DNA of 64,000 nucleotides. Origin: Acetobacteraceae bacterium H6797 (GTDB lineage Bacteria; Pseudomonadota; Alphaproteobacteria; Acetobacterales; Acetobacteraceae). A program made the translations under genes and the position numbers. The stretch lies in contig JADFCQ010000003.1 of the NCBI GenBank assembly GCA_015223225.1, positions 124,001 to 188,000 on the forward strand. The letters run 5' to 3'. Below, piece by piece: positions 24,013 to 33,082 of the stretch. How positions within the stretch are numbered: the first letter of the stretch is position 1; the number at the start of each line of letters is the position of its first letter. Under the pieces are notes generated by a model. The model did not search any database. It was not told where the DNA came from and saw nothing but the letters and a program-made list of their open reading frames with translations.

Positions 24013-25586
24013 TATTTCTCCAGCGTCGCTTCCTTGGCCTGGGTATAGTCCTGCGCGCTGGCGCGATAGGCGACGCCTTTCCGCGTCACCCAGAAATTGG
24101 TGAGCTGGTAGAGCGGGATGATGGAGACATCTTTCATCGCCATGCCGACCGCCTCCTGCAGCAGGCTCTCGCGCTGCTTGTCGTCCATGGTGGCGAGGGC
24201 CCTGGCCGTCAGTTCATCCAGCGCGGGGTTGGAATAGCCCGAGCGGTTGAAGGAGCCGGTGAGCTTCTCCCGGTCATTGGTATTCACGACATTGACCAGC
24301 GGATGGCCGGAATGGCCCGCCGCGCCCCAGCCGAAGAGCGAGAAGGGAAATTCCATCCGCGCCGCGCGGGGCGAATAGGCAGCGAGCGGCATGGCTTCCA
24401 CTGTGGTCTGCACGCCGATCTGCGTCCACATCTGGGCGATGGCCTGGCCGGTGGTGGGGTCGGTCGGCCGGGTATTGTTGGTGAGCGGCAGGACGACGCG
24501 GAAGCCGTTGGGATAGCCGGCCTCGGCCAGCAGCCTGCGCGCCCGGGCGGGGTCATAGGCCGGCACCGGAGCCTGGGGCGCGTAGGAATAGGCGCCGGGC
24601 GGGACGAACTGGCCGTTCGGGATGGCCGTGCCCTGCATGATGCGCCGCGCGAGGCCATCGCGATTGATGGCGATAGAGAGCGCCTCGCGCACCCGCAGGT
24701 CCTTCAGCGGATTGGTGGCGAGTGGCTTGCCGTCATTATCGGTGGCCATGGGCAGGGCGTCGGATTGCAGGTTCGGCGCCAGGTAGACCAGCCGCATGCC
24801 CGGATGCTGCCAGACGCGGAAACGGTCATCCTTCTCGAAATTCGGCAGGTCGTTCGGTGAGGGCGTGTCGATGAGGTCCACGCTGCCGGAAAGCAGGGCG
24901 GCGGTGCGGCCGCCGGTATTGGGCAGGAAGCGGATGGTCACCTTCTCCCAATCCGGGCGGCGGCCCCACCAATTGTCGTTCCGCGCCAGCTCCACCTGGT
25001 CGCTCGCGCGATAGCTCACGAGGCGGTAGGGGCCGGTGCCGATGGCGGCCTTGCCGCTGTTGTAATCCTCCGTGGTGGCCGTTTCGCCGATATGGCGCGA
25101 GACGATGGCGACATTGGAGAGATCCACCGGCAGGAAGGGCGAGGGGCCCTTGGTGTGGATATGGAGCGTGAGCGGATCGACGATCTCGACCCTGTCGATG
25201 CTGCGGACGGAGCCGATATAGCGCGCCGTGGCATTGGGCACCTCGGGCACGCGCTTGATGGTGAAGGCGACATCCTCGGCGGTGAAGGGATGGCCGTCGG
25301 TGAAGATGACGCCGGGGCGGAGCCGGATTTCCCAGACGGTGTCGCCGATGGGCTTCCAGCTCGCGGCCAGGGCGGGGGTGAGGCTCGTATCCGGCTGGCG
25401 CTCGAAAAGCGTGTCGAAGAGCTGGTAGGTCAGCGTCTGGTTCGAGGTGCCGTTGTGGAAATGCGGATCGACGGAGCTGGGGGCCGCGCTGACGCCCATG
25501 GTGAGGGTCTGTGCGCCGGCGGGGGTGGCCGCGAGAGCGGCGAGGCCGAGGAGTAATGCCGGCAGGCGGCGGCTTCGCTTGGTCAT
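24012..25586 (-). CDS. Family 5 extracellular solute-binding protein (peptide/nickel type)
   Basis: 524 residues with a signal peptide (RRLPALLLGLAALAATPAGAQ). Family 5 hallmarks follow: SSVDPHFHNGTSNQTLTYQL, LAASWKPIGDTVWEIRLRPG, FTDGHPFTAEDVAFTI, IGTGPYRLVSYRASDQVEL and LREALSIAINRD-like LRVREALSIAINRDGLARRI. It binds peptides, nickel chelates, opines or related ligands in the periplasm. The start overlaps the stop of a GNAT gene (ATGA). No permease is adjacent; the dpp-like operon ending at 16.4 kb lies on the same strand 4 kb downstream but is separated by terminators. Confidence 0.92.
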   Translation of the reverse strand: MTKRSRRLPALLLGLAALAATPAGAQTLTMGVSAAPSSVDPHFHNGTSNQTLTYQLFDTLFERQPDTSLTPALAASWKPIGDTVWEIRLRPGVIFTDGHPFTAEDVAFTIKRVPEVPNATARYIGSVRSIDRVEIVDPLTLHIHTKGPSPFLPVDLSNVAIVSRHIGETATTEDYNSGKAAIGTGPYRLVSYRASDQVELARNDNWWGRRPDWEKVTIRFLPNTGGRTAALLSGSVDLIDTPSPNDLPNFEKDDRFRVWQHPGMRLVYLAPNLQSDALPMATDNDGKPLATNPLKDLRVREALSIAINRDGLARRIMQGTAIPNGQFVPPGAYSYAPQAPVPAYDPARARRLLAEAGYPNGFRVVLPLTNNTRPTDPTTGQAIAQMWTQIGVQTTVEAMPLAAYSPRAARMEFPFSLFGWGAAGHSGHPLVNVVNTNDREKLTGSFNRSGYSNPALDELTARALATMDDKQRESLLQEAVGMAMKDVSIIPLYQLTNFWVTRKGVAYRASAQDYTQAKEATLEK

Positions 25587-26089
25587 GCGGCAGTGTCCTT
25601 GTGGTGAGGGGCTTGGGGCTCTGCCGCGCGGCGGCGCTGCATGTAATTGCCTGGGGCGGCCAGGGGAGCGAAGCCGAGCGCGGCATACACGCCGTGAGCG
25701 TCGGCGGTGGCCAGCATCCAGTTCCGGACGGTCGCGAGATCGGGGTGTTCCAGCGCCGCGCGGGCCAGGGCACGGCCGAGCCCTTGGCCGCGATGGTGGG
25801 GAAGCACGAAGACGTCGCGCAGATAGGCGAAACAGGCGCCATCGGTGACGACGCGGCAGAAGCCCGCGAGCGCGCCCGAGGCGTCATAGGCGGCGAAGGG
25901 GAGGGAGCCCGCGATGGCGCGGTGCAGGAGCCCGGCCTCGATATTGAGAGACCAAGGGGCCTCCTCGCTCAGGAAGCGATGGATGGCGGGAAAGTCGAGC
26001 CGCGCGCGATCGGTGCTGATGGCATAGGCGCCGTGCGGGCGGCTGAAAATACCGCGCTCGAAGGCGAGCATGGGGAAGGGCGCGCTCAT
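25583..26089 (-). CDS. GNAT-family N-acetyltransferase
   Basis: 168 residues from ATG 26089 (an ATG at 26071 is also possible). The acetyl-CoA-binding motif A is VFVLPHHRGQGLGRALARAA, preceded by a beta strand FAYLRDV and followed by ATADAHGVYAALGFAPL, as in GNAT proteins. It resembles the small amino-acid or amine acetyltransferases; substrate unknown. It is coupled to the binding-protein gene by an ATGA overlap and divergent from a LysR regulator with a 165-bp gap, so the pair is probably under that regulator's control. Confidence 0.88.
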   Translation of the reverse strand: MSAPFPMLAFERGIFSRPHGAYAISTDRARLDFPAIHRFLSEEAPWSLNIEAGLLHRAIAGSLPFAAYDASGALAGFCRVVTDGACFAYLRDVFVLPHHRGQGLGRALARAALEHPDLATVRNWMLATADAHGVYAALGFAPLAAPGNYMQRRRAAEPQAPHHKDTAA

Positions 26090-26254
26090 GGGGCGCAGCT
26101 TCGCATCGTCATGACCTGAGCCACTCTCGCCATCCGCCTTTGATGCCCCATTCCGGCAAGCAGGATCGGGGCCAGAACGGTCCGCGGTCCAATCGCTTCT
26201 TGTCGAGCGGCCAGAACCGGCGGTTATATCGGGCATCGCTGGAGACCGTGCCTC

Positions 26255-27151
26255 ATGAATGTCCGTCAGCTCGAGATATTTCGCGCCATCATGCGCAGCG
26301 GTTCGCTGACCGCCGCGGCGGAGGCGCTGCATGTCTCGCAGCCGGCGGTGAGCAAGATCCTGCGCCATTTCGAGAGCCAGCTCGGCTATGCGCTCTTCGA
26401 TCGCATCGGCGGCCGGCTGGTGCCCACGGCGGAGGCACAATTGCTCTTCGCCGATGCGGACAGGGTTTTCCGCGAGTTCGAGGTGATACGCGATCTGGCC
26501 GTGCGCATCAGGGAGCGGAAGGTGGGGCTGCTGCGAGTGGGGGCCAGCTCGCCGCCGACCTTTTCCATTCTCCCGGGCGCGCTGCTGCGCTTCCAGAACC
26601 GGAACCCGGATGTGAAGGTGGTGCTGCGGACGCTGTCGGCCGAGGAATTGAGCGAGAAGATCCTGGTGGGCGAGGTGGATCTGGGCCTGACCCTCTCCGC
26701 CCTGCGAGTGCCCATGGTGCGGGAGGAACTGCTGAAGGCCGCGCCGGTGATGGTGGTGATGCGGGCGGATCATCGCCTCGCCGGGCGGGAGAGCGTGACA
26801 CCGGCGGATATCGCGGCGGACCGGCTCATTTCCTACCCCTCGCATGCCGATGTGGCGGCGCCGCTGGACCAGGCTTTCGAGCAGGCAGGCCGTGTGCGGC
26901 AGGTGAAGACCGAGATTTCCGCCTCGATTTCCGTGCTGCCGCTGGTTCAGGCTGGGCTCGGCGTGGCGCTGGTGGACGGGCTGACGCCCTGGCACGCCTT
27001 CCCTGGCATCGTGGCGCGGCCCTTCGAGCCCAAGGTGCTGATGAGCCTGACGCTGGTGACCAATGGCGCCCGGCCCATGGCGCGCTTCGTGAGGGAATTC
27101 TCGCGCGACGTGCAGGCGGTGATCGCGGCCGAGGGTCCGGCGGGGCGATAA
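26255..27151 (+). CDS. LysR-type regulator preceding hyuAB, copy 1
   Basis: 298 residues. N-terminal helix-turn-helix: RQLEIFRAIMRSGSLTAAAE, LHVSQPAVSKILRHFESQLG and LFDRIGGRLVPTAEAQ. The effector domain begins VGLLRVGASSPPTFSILPGA and ends with VLPLVQAGLGVALVDGLTPW. It is clearly paralogous to the LysR at 48629-49552 (same MNxRQxExFRxIMRxGxLT start and LGGRLVPT/IGGRLVPT block). It lies between a divergent GNAT-binding protein operon and a downstream hyuAB pair, and likely controls both. Confidence 0.9.
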   Translation: MNVRQLEIFRAIMRSGSLTAAAEALHVSQPAVSKILRHFESQLGYALFDRIGGRLVPTAEAQLLFADADRVFREFEVIRDLAVRIRERKVGLLRVGASSPPTFSILPGALLRFQNRNPDVKVVLRTLSAEELSEKILVGEVDLGLTLSALRVPMVREELLKAAPVMVVMRADHRLAGRESVTPADIAADRLISYPSHADVAAPLDQAFEQAGRVRQVKTEISASISVLPLVQAGLGVALVDGLTPWHAFPGIVARPFEPKVLMSLTLVTNGARPMARFVREFSRDVQAVIAAEGPAGR

Positions 27152-27293
27152 CCCGCGGTTAGAGCCGGCGGTTCAGAAGTCATTGGCGGCGCGGCGCGGC
27201 GGCGTGGCAAGCCAAGGCTGCGATACCCGAGGCGAAGACCATGGCGGCGACGACCCTTCCGACATTCCCTGTGCTACATGGCGGAGAATGGGC

Positions 27294-29339
27294 ATGAGCT
27301 ACCGTGTCGGCGTCGATGTTGGTGGTTCCTTCACGGATTTCGCCGTGCTGAACGAGGAGGATTTCAGCCTCACGACGCTCAAGGTCTTCTCGCGGCCTGA
27401 CGCGCCGGGGGCGGAGATCGTCATGGGGCTCAAGCTTCTCGAGGAGCGGCATGGCATCAAGCCATCCGCCATTACCTATTTCACCCATGGGACCACGGTC
27501 GGCATCAACACCGTGATCCAGCGCAACGGGCTGAAGCTCGCCCTCTTCACGACGCGGAACTTCGAGGACGTGCTCGAACTCGCGCGGCTGAAAATACCGA
27601 CCTATCACAATCTCTTCTCGCGTCGGCCGGAGCCGCTGGTGCCGCGCGACCGCGTCTTCGGCATCGAGGAGCGCATCGATGCGGAGGGCGGCGTGGTGAT
27701 GCCCGTGTCGGAGGCGAGCGTGGCCGCGGCCGTGGCGGCGGCGAAAGCGGCGGGCGCGGAGGGGATCGTCGTTTCTCTGCTGCATGCCTATCGGAACTCG
27801 GCGCATGAGGAGCAGGTGGTCGCGCTGGTCGAGGCCATGGCGCCGGGCCTGCCGGTGTTCCGCTCGAGCGGCATCTGGCCGATCATCCGCGAATATGAGC
27901 GCACGATGACGGCGAGCATCAGCGGCTATGTACAGCCGCGCGTTGCGCATTACCTCACCTCCTTCGAGGAGACGCTGAAGCGGCTGGGCGTGGGTTCCGA
28001 TCTGCGCATCACTAAATCCAATGGCGGCGTGATGGGGGCGGCGCAGGCGCGGGCGGAATGCGTGCAGATGATCCTCTCCGGCACGGCTTCCGGTGTGATC
28101 GGCGCGGGCTTCGTCGCCAAGGCCTGCGGCTTGCCCAAGCTGCTGAGCCTGGATATCGGCGGGACGAGCGCGGATGTGGCCGTCATCATCGATGGCAAGG
28201 CGGAATACGGCACGGGCGAGATCATCGGCGATTTCCAGATCCATATTCCTTCCGTCTCGGTGACCTCGATCGGGCAGGGCGGTGGTTCCATCGCGACGGT
28301 GGATGATTTCGGTGTCTTGAAGGTGGGGCCTGAAAGCGCGGGCTCGACACCCGGCCCGGCCTGCTACGGCAAGGGCGGGACGCGGGCAACCATCACCGAT
28401 GCCGTCGCCGTCTGCGGCCTCATCGGGCATAGCGACCTGGGTTATAATGCGGTGACGCTGGACCGCGCCAAAGCGCTGGCGGCGGTGGGGGCGCTGGCGG
28501 AGAAGCTGGGCGCAAGCGTCGAGGAAACCGCTGGCAGTATCATAGATCTCGCCATTTCCGGCATGTATACTGATACGAGCGGGCTCATCTCGCGCTTCGG
28601 GATCGACCCACGCGATTTCTCGCTGCTGGCGTTCGGCGGGGCGGGGCCGATGCTCGCCTGCTTCCTGGCGCGGGAGCTGAAGCTCAAATCGGTGGTCGTG
28701 CCGGTGGCGCCGGGTGTCTTGAGCGCCATGGGCGGGTTGGTCGCCGATCTCAAGAACGATTTCATCCGCACGATCTATGCGGAATTGAGGACCGGCGTTG
28801 AACAGGCGCTGGCCTCGGCGATCGGCGCGATGCGAAGCGAGGCCATGGCCTGGCTGCGGGAAGTGCAGAAATTCGAGGGGCCGGCGGTGCTGCTTGCCTC
28901 GGCGGAGATGCGCTATCGCGGGCAGTCGCATGAGATCGACACGCCATTGGAAGTGGAGTGGCTCGAAAAGGGCGATCTCGCGGCGATTACCTCGGCCTTC
29001 CACACGCAGCATGAGAAGCTTTTCGGCCATGCGGACAGGAAGGGTGCCGTCCAGCTCATCGCGCTGCGGCTCATCATCGCCGGGGAGACGCCCAAGCCGG
29101 TGATGCAGCGCGCGGCGGTGGCCGAGGGGCCCGTAGAGCCGGAGCGGCGCGTGACCTGCTGGCTCGATGGCGTGCATATGGAGGTGCCGCTCTATCGCCG
29201 CGCCGATCTCCGCGCCGGGCATGCCTTCGCCTCGCCCGCCATCGTGGCGCAGGCCGATACCACGACCTGCATTCCGGCGGGGTTCGGTGTTGTCGTCGAT
29301 GAATTCGGCAATCTCGTCATCTCGCCGGTTGAGGGCTGA
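27294..29339 (+). CDS. hyuA: Hydantoinase/oxoprolinase A subunit, copy 1
   Basis: 681 residues from ATG 27294 (GGAGA 8 nt upstream; another ATG at 27288). The N-terminal hydantoinase/oxoprolinase domain starts YRVGVDVGGSFTDFAVLNE. TYFTHGTTVGINTVIQRNG and VFRSSGIWPIIREYERT follow. The actin-like ATPase core reads LSLDIGGTSADVAVI, IGQGGGSIATV, GPESAGSTPGPACYGKGG and FGGAGPM. With HyuB it opens a cyclic amide (N-methylhydantoin, 5-oxoproline or similar), or carboxylates a ketone, using ATP. The hyuB start is 5 nt downstream. Confidence 0.93.
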   Translation: MSYRVGVDVGGSFTDFAVLNEEDFSLTTLKVFSRPDAPGAEIVMGLKLLEERHGIKPSAITYFTHGTTVGINTVIQRNGLKLALFTTRNFEDVLELARLKIPTYHNLFSRRPEPLVPRDRVFGIEERIDAEGGVVMPVSEASVAAAVAAAKAAGAEGIVVSLLHAYRNSAHEEQVVALVEAMAPGLPVFRSSGIWPIIREYERTMTASISGYVQPRVAHYLTSFEETLKRLGVGSDLRITKSNGGVMGAAQARAECVQMILSGTASGVIGAGFVAKACGLPKLLSLDIGGTSADVAVIIDGKAEYGTGEIIGDFQIHIPSVSVTSIGQGGGSIATVDDFGVLKVGPESAGSTPGPACYGKGGTRATITDAVAVCGLIGHSDLGYNAVTLDRAKALAAVGALAEKLGASVEETAGSIIDLAISGMYTDTSGLISRFGIDPRDFSLLAFGGAGPMLACFLARELKLKSVVVPVAPGVLSAMGGLVADLKNDFIRTIYAELRTGVEQALASAIGAMRSEAMAWLREVQKFEGPAVLLASAEMRYRGQSHEIDTPLEVEWLEKGDLAAITSAFHTQHEKLFGHADRKGAVQLIALRLIIAGETPKPVMQRAAVAEGPVEPERRVTCWLDGVHMEVPLYRRADLRAGHAFASPAIVAQADTTTCIPAGFGVVVDEFGNLVISPVEG

Positions 29340-29344
29340 AGACC

Positions 29345-31327
29345 ATGGCAATCGATGGGCGCAGCCTGCAGATTCTCGCCGACCATTGCGCCGCGGCGGT
29401 GGATGCGATGGCTTTCACCCTGATGCGCACGGCGCATTCGACCTTCGTGAAGGAAACGGAGGACTTCTCCTGCACGCTGCTCACGCCGGAGGGCCTGGCG
29501 GTGGCATCGCCGCGCTCCTTCGGCGCGCCCTGGTATAGCGGCATCGATTATGGGCCGGTGCTGCGGATGATCGATTCCTATGAGGAAGGCGATATCTGCA
29601 TCACCAATGACCCCTATAGCGGCCATGTCGCGACGCATACGCCGGATATCCATATTTGGAAGCCGGTATTCCATGAGGGAAAGATTGCCTGTTTCGTCGT
29701 CGGGCATATCCACAATACCGATGTGGGCGGCGCCGTGCCCGCTTCGCTCTCGCGCTCGCTCACGGAGATCGAGCAGGAGGGCATTCGCGTGCCGCCGCTC
29801 AAATTCTTCAAGCGCGGCGTGCTGAATGAGGACGTGGCGGGGATTCTGCGCCTCAATGTGCGTGCGCCGTCGCAGAATTGGGGCGATCTCAATGCGCAGA
29901 TCGCCTCGGTGAATATCGGCGAGCGGAAGGTGCAGGAGATCATCGCGCGCTTCGGCTTCGAGAATTTCTCTTCTGGGATCGAGAGTATTCTCGATTACGC
30001 GGAGGCGCAGGCGCGCGCGGTCATTCGCGAGATTCCCGATGGGGAGTATTTCTTCGCCGATTTCGCCGATGAGGATGGCGAAGGCGGCAAGCCCTGCCGC
30101 ATCGCGATGACGCTGCGGGTCAAGGGGGATGAGGTCGAACTGGATTATACCGGCAGCGACCCGCAGGTGGCCTCCGCGCTGAACATGCCGACGGGCGGGC
30201 ATGAGCGGCACCCAATCGTCATGGTCGGGCTCACCTATGTGCTCTACACGCTCAATCCGAAGCTGCTGCTCAATGCCGGCACGCTGAGGCCGGCGCGCGC
30301 GGTGCTGCCGCAGGGTACCATCGTGAATTGCGAGGCACCGGCGGCGGTGGGCATGCGCTCGCTCACCTGCATGATGACGCAGATCGTCACCTTCGGCGCC
30401 TTTCTCCAGGCCCTGCCGGATCGTCTGCCCGCGACCTCGCCGGGCGGGAATGCCATCATGAATGTGCGGACCGTGGGCCGTGATGGGCGGACGGTGATGG
30501 CCTCGCTCGGCGCGGTCGGCGGTGGCGGCGGTGGCACGCCGGTCTCGGATGGGCCGGAGGGTGCTGGCGGCGCGCAGGCCTTCCTGAAGAATACGCCTGT
30601 CGAGATCAACGAAGCCGAGGTGCCGATCCGGTTCCTACGCTATGGCTTGCAGCCGGATACGGCGGGGGCAGGGAAGTTCCGCGGCGGGCTCGCGGCCGTG
30701 ATGGAATTTCAGGTTTTCTCGCCGGGGACGGTGGTGACGGCGCGCAATCGCAACCGCTCTGTCTTCGCCTCCTGGGGCGCGCAGGGCGGCAAGGCCGGTG
30801 CGACATCCTTCTTCGAACGCCGGGCGGCGAGCGGAGAGGTGGAGAGCTTCGGCAATACCGATCTCATGAAATGCGCGCCGCATGACATCGTCCGCGTCGT
30901 CGGGCCGGGCGCGGGCGGCTATGGCGACCCCTTCACCCGCGCGGTGGGGCTGGTGCTGCGGGATGTGCGCTGCGGCTTCGTCTCGGCCGAGGCGGCGAGG
31001 GCGCAATATGGCGTCGTCATTGCCGATGGTGCGGTCGACGACGCCGCCACGGCCGCTTTGCGCGCCGGACCGAGGCCGCCTGCTGCCGCTTTCGACATGG
31101 GAGCCTCGCGCGAGGCTTTCGAGGCAGTGTGGTCGCCCGAACGCTATGCGCTGCTGACGGCCTTCCTTGCCCGACAGCCCGTGAGCTGGCGGCACTACCT
31201 CAAGCACAAGCTCTTCGAGGCGGTGGAGGCCGGCGCCCATGCCGAACTGAGCTTGGCAGAGCAGATGCGGCGGCTGGGCGACGAGTTGCTGCGGGCCAAT
31301 GGCCTAGCCGCTGCTGAGTTTTCCTAA
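29345..31327 (+). CDS. hyuB: Hydantoinase/oxoprolinase B subunit, copy 1
   Basis: 660 residues. Family blocks: HSTFVKETEDFSCTLLTPEG, ITNDPYSGHVATHTPDIHIW, VVGHIHNTDVGGAVPASLSR, PRAVLPQGTIVNCEAPAAVG-like segments, and GAGGYGDPFTRA near the C-terminus. HyuB is the partner of HyuA in the ATP-dependent hydantoinase/5-oxoprolinase complex. The 277-bp gap after it contains the promoter region of the next gene, a symporter. The roughly 70 C-terminal residues (LLTAFLARQPVSWRHYLKHK) are shared with copy 2. Confidence 0.93.
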   Translation: MAIDGRSLQILADHCAAAVDAMAFTLMRTAHSTFVKETEDFSCTLLTPEGLAVASPRSFGAPWYSGIDYGPVLRMIDSYEEGDICITNDPYSGHVATHTPDIHIWKPVFHEGKIACFVVGHIHNTDVGGAVPASLSRSLTEIEQEGIRVPPLKFFKRGVLNEDVAGILRLNVRAPSQNWGDLNAQIASVNIGERKVQEIIARFGFENFSSGIESILDYAEAQARAVIREIPDGEYFFADFADEDGEGGKPCRIAMTLRVKGDEVELDYTGSDPQVASALNMPTGGHERHPIVMVGLTYVLYTLNPKLLLNAGTLRPARAVLPQGTIVNCEAPAAVGMRSLTCMMTQIVTFGAFLQALPDRLPATSPGGNAIMNVRTVGRDGRTVMASLGAVGGGGGGTPVSDGPEGAGGAQAFLKNTPVEINEAEVPIRFLRYGLQPDTAGAGKFRGGLAAVMEFQVFSPGTVVTARNRNRSVFASWGAQGGKAGATSFFERRAASGEVESFGNTDLMKCAPHDIVRVVGPGAGGYGDPFTRAVGLVLRDVRCGFVSAEAARAQYGVVIADGAVDDAATAALRAGPRPPAAAFDMGASREAFEAVWSPERYALLTAFLARQPVSWRHYLKHKLFEAVEAGAHAELSLAEQMRRLGDELLRANGLAAAEFS

Positions 31328-31530
31328 GCGGAAACCTCCGCGCCGCTTCTAGCGGTGAACGGCGCCGTAATAAGCCAAACTAGGAGGAAAATTGCGTTCT
31401 GCTGCGATGCAGCGAAACGCAGCGCCGCTTTCGCGCGCCGAAAGCTTTCCGACTCTTCACCTCATCGTGCCCTGACGGGTGTTGACGTCCGCTTTTATGC
31501 GCCCTTACAGATACGACAGATTATAGAACA

Positions 31531-31551
31531 AAAGTTCGCTATCCGAACTTT
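31531..31551. promoter_or_regulatory. Perfect 21-bp palindrome upstream of the symporter
   Basis: AAAGTTCG-CTATC-CGAACTTT: an uninterrupted 8-bp inverted repeat with a 5-nt centre, 54 nt upstream of the symporter start, in the only AT-rich part of the gap (TTATAGAACAAAAG just before it). It looks like a dimeric repressor or activator site. Which protein binds it is unknown. Confidence 0.5.
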
Positions 31552-31604
31552 GCTAAGGGAATGTCAGGCCGCCGCGCCTGGCATGGCGCAAGACGGAGTC
31601 CAAG

Positions 31605-33017
31605 ATGCATCAGTTCGATACGGGCGATAGTGCGCTCATCGTCGTCATCATCATCGCCTATATCGCCTTCACATCCTGGCTGACCCTGAAGCTGCGGAGC
31701 AAGAACAGCGACCAGTTCATGGTCGCCTCGCGCTCCATGCCGGCCGCCGTCATCGGCGTGCTGCTGATGTCGGAATTCATCGGCGCCAAGTCGACCGTGG
31801 GCACGTCGCAGGAGGCCTTCAATGCCGGCCTCGGTGCCTCCTGGTCGGTGATCGGCGCCGCGATCGGCTTCCTGCTCTACGGGCTCTTTTTCGTAAAGCG
31901 GCTCTATGCCTCGGGCCAGTTCACCATCTCAGGCGCCATCGAGCAGAAATTCGGGCGGGCGACGAAGCTCACCGTGTCGCTCATCATGATCTATGCGCTG
32001 CTGCTGGTGAATGTCGGCAATTACGTCAGCGGTGCCGCGGCGCTTTCGACGGTGCTGAAGGTCAATCTCACGATCGGCATGTTCATCATCGCCATTGTCT
32101 CGACCTTCTACTACGTCTTCGGTGGGCTCAAGGGCGTTGCCTACGTCACCATCCTGCATAGCGCGGTGAAGGTGGTGGGCATCGCCCTTATCCTGGGCTT
32201 CGCGCTCTATATGACCGGCGGCATCAAGCCGATGGTCGATACCATGCCGGACTACTATTTCTCCGTCACCGGCAAGATCAGCGTGCCGACCATCTTCGCA
32301 TGGGTCATCGGCACAGTGGGCGCGATTTTCTCCACGCAGTTCATTGTGCAGGCCATCTCCGCCAATAAGACGGCCGGCGATGCGCAGCGCTCGACCTTCT
32401 ATGCCGCCGCGCTCTGCCTGCCGCTGGGCATCGCGCTCGGGCTGATCGGTGTGGCCGCGAAGTTCCTCGAGCCCAACGCCAATAGCCTCTATGCGCTGCC
32501 GATGTTCATGCAGGCGATGAACCCCTGGCTTGCCGGGCTGGTGACGGTCTCGCTCGTCGCTTCGGTCTTCGTCTCGGTCAGCACCGTGGCGCTCGCCATC
32601 GCCTCGCTCATCGTGAAGGATTTCTACGCACCCTACGCGAAGCCTTCGCCGGAGAAGGAGTTCATGGCAACGCGCTGGATTTCGCTGATCATCGGCTTCG
32701 CGCCGCTGATCTTCGTCTTCTTCGTGCCCGAGATCCTGAAGCTCTCCTTCTTCACCCGGGCGCTGCGGCTCTCGATCTCGGTCGTCGCGGTGATGGGCTT
32801 CTACCTGCCCTTCTTCCAGAGCAATCGCGGCGCGACGCTGGGCCTGATCCTCTCGGCCGTGTCCACGACGGCCTGGTACCTGCTCGATAATCCCTATGGC
32901 ATCGACAACATGTATATCGCCATGGTCACCCCGGCGATCGTGCTGCTCATCGAGCGGCTGATCACCATGGCCGTGGGCGGCAAGGTGGCGCCGCTGCAGC
33001 GCCACGCCGCCGAGTGA
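31605..33017 (+). CDS. Sodium:solute symporter (SSS family)
   Basis: 470 residues, about 12-13 membrane helices. The N-terminal region fits the SSS fold: LKLRSKNSDQFMVASRSMPA, then LLMSEFIGAKSTVGTSQEAF, then GLFFVKRLYASGQFTISGAI with an EQKFGR turn. Na+-coupled uptake of an organic acid, amino acid or sugar is expected; the ligand is not evident. It follows hyuAB on the same strand but has its own promoter region with a palindrome. A strong terminator comes directly after. Confidence 0.88.
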   Translation: MHQFDTGDSALIVVIIIAYIAFTSWLTLKLRSKNSDQFMVASRSMPAAVIGVLLMSEFIGAKSTVGTSQEAFNAGLGASWSVIGAAIGFLLYGLFFVKRLYASGQFTISGAIEQKFGRATKLTVSLIMIYALLLVNVGNYVSGAAALSTVLKVNLTIGMFIIAIVSTFYYVFGGLKGVAYVTILHSAVKVVGIALILGFALYMTGGIKPMVDTMPDYYFSVTGKISVPTIFAWVIGTVGAIFSTQFIVQAISANKTAGDAQRSTFYAAALCLPLGIALGLIGVAAKFLEPNANSLYALPMFMQAMNPWLAGLVTVSLVASVFVSVSTVALAIASLIVKDFYAPYAKPSPEKEFMATRWISLIIGFAPLIFVFFVPEILKLSFFTRALRLSISVVAVMGFYLPFFQSNRGATLGLILSAVSTTAWYLLDNPYGIDNMYIAMVTPAIVLLIERLITMAVGGKVAPLQRHAAE

Positions 33018-33037
33018 GGCGAGCGGCCTGAAACGAG

Positions 33038-33069
33038 AAAGGCGGAGGGGCTTCCCTCCGCCTTTTTTG
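33038..33069 (+). terminator. Strong rho-independent terminator
   Basis: AAAGGCGGAGGG-GCTT-CCCTCCGCCTTT followed by TTT on the plus strand, 20 nt after the symporter stop. The opposite strand also ends T-rich (TTTCTCGTTT), so it probably serves the converging FAD oxidoreductase gene as well. Confidence 0.85.
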
Positions 33070-33082
33070 TGCCGGGGCCTCG

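Noticed and set aside
27180..29351. 723-residue open frame antisense to hyuA copy 1
   Set aside because: Same reasoning: the sense strand encodes complete hydantoinase A motifs, and the antisense frame has none.
31526..31548. GAAC/GTTC clusters near the symporter as a LexA box
   Set aside because: The GTTC and GAAC belong to the 21-bp palindrome; no GTTC-N7-GTTC or GAAC-N7-GAAC direct repeat is present.
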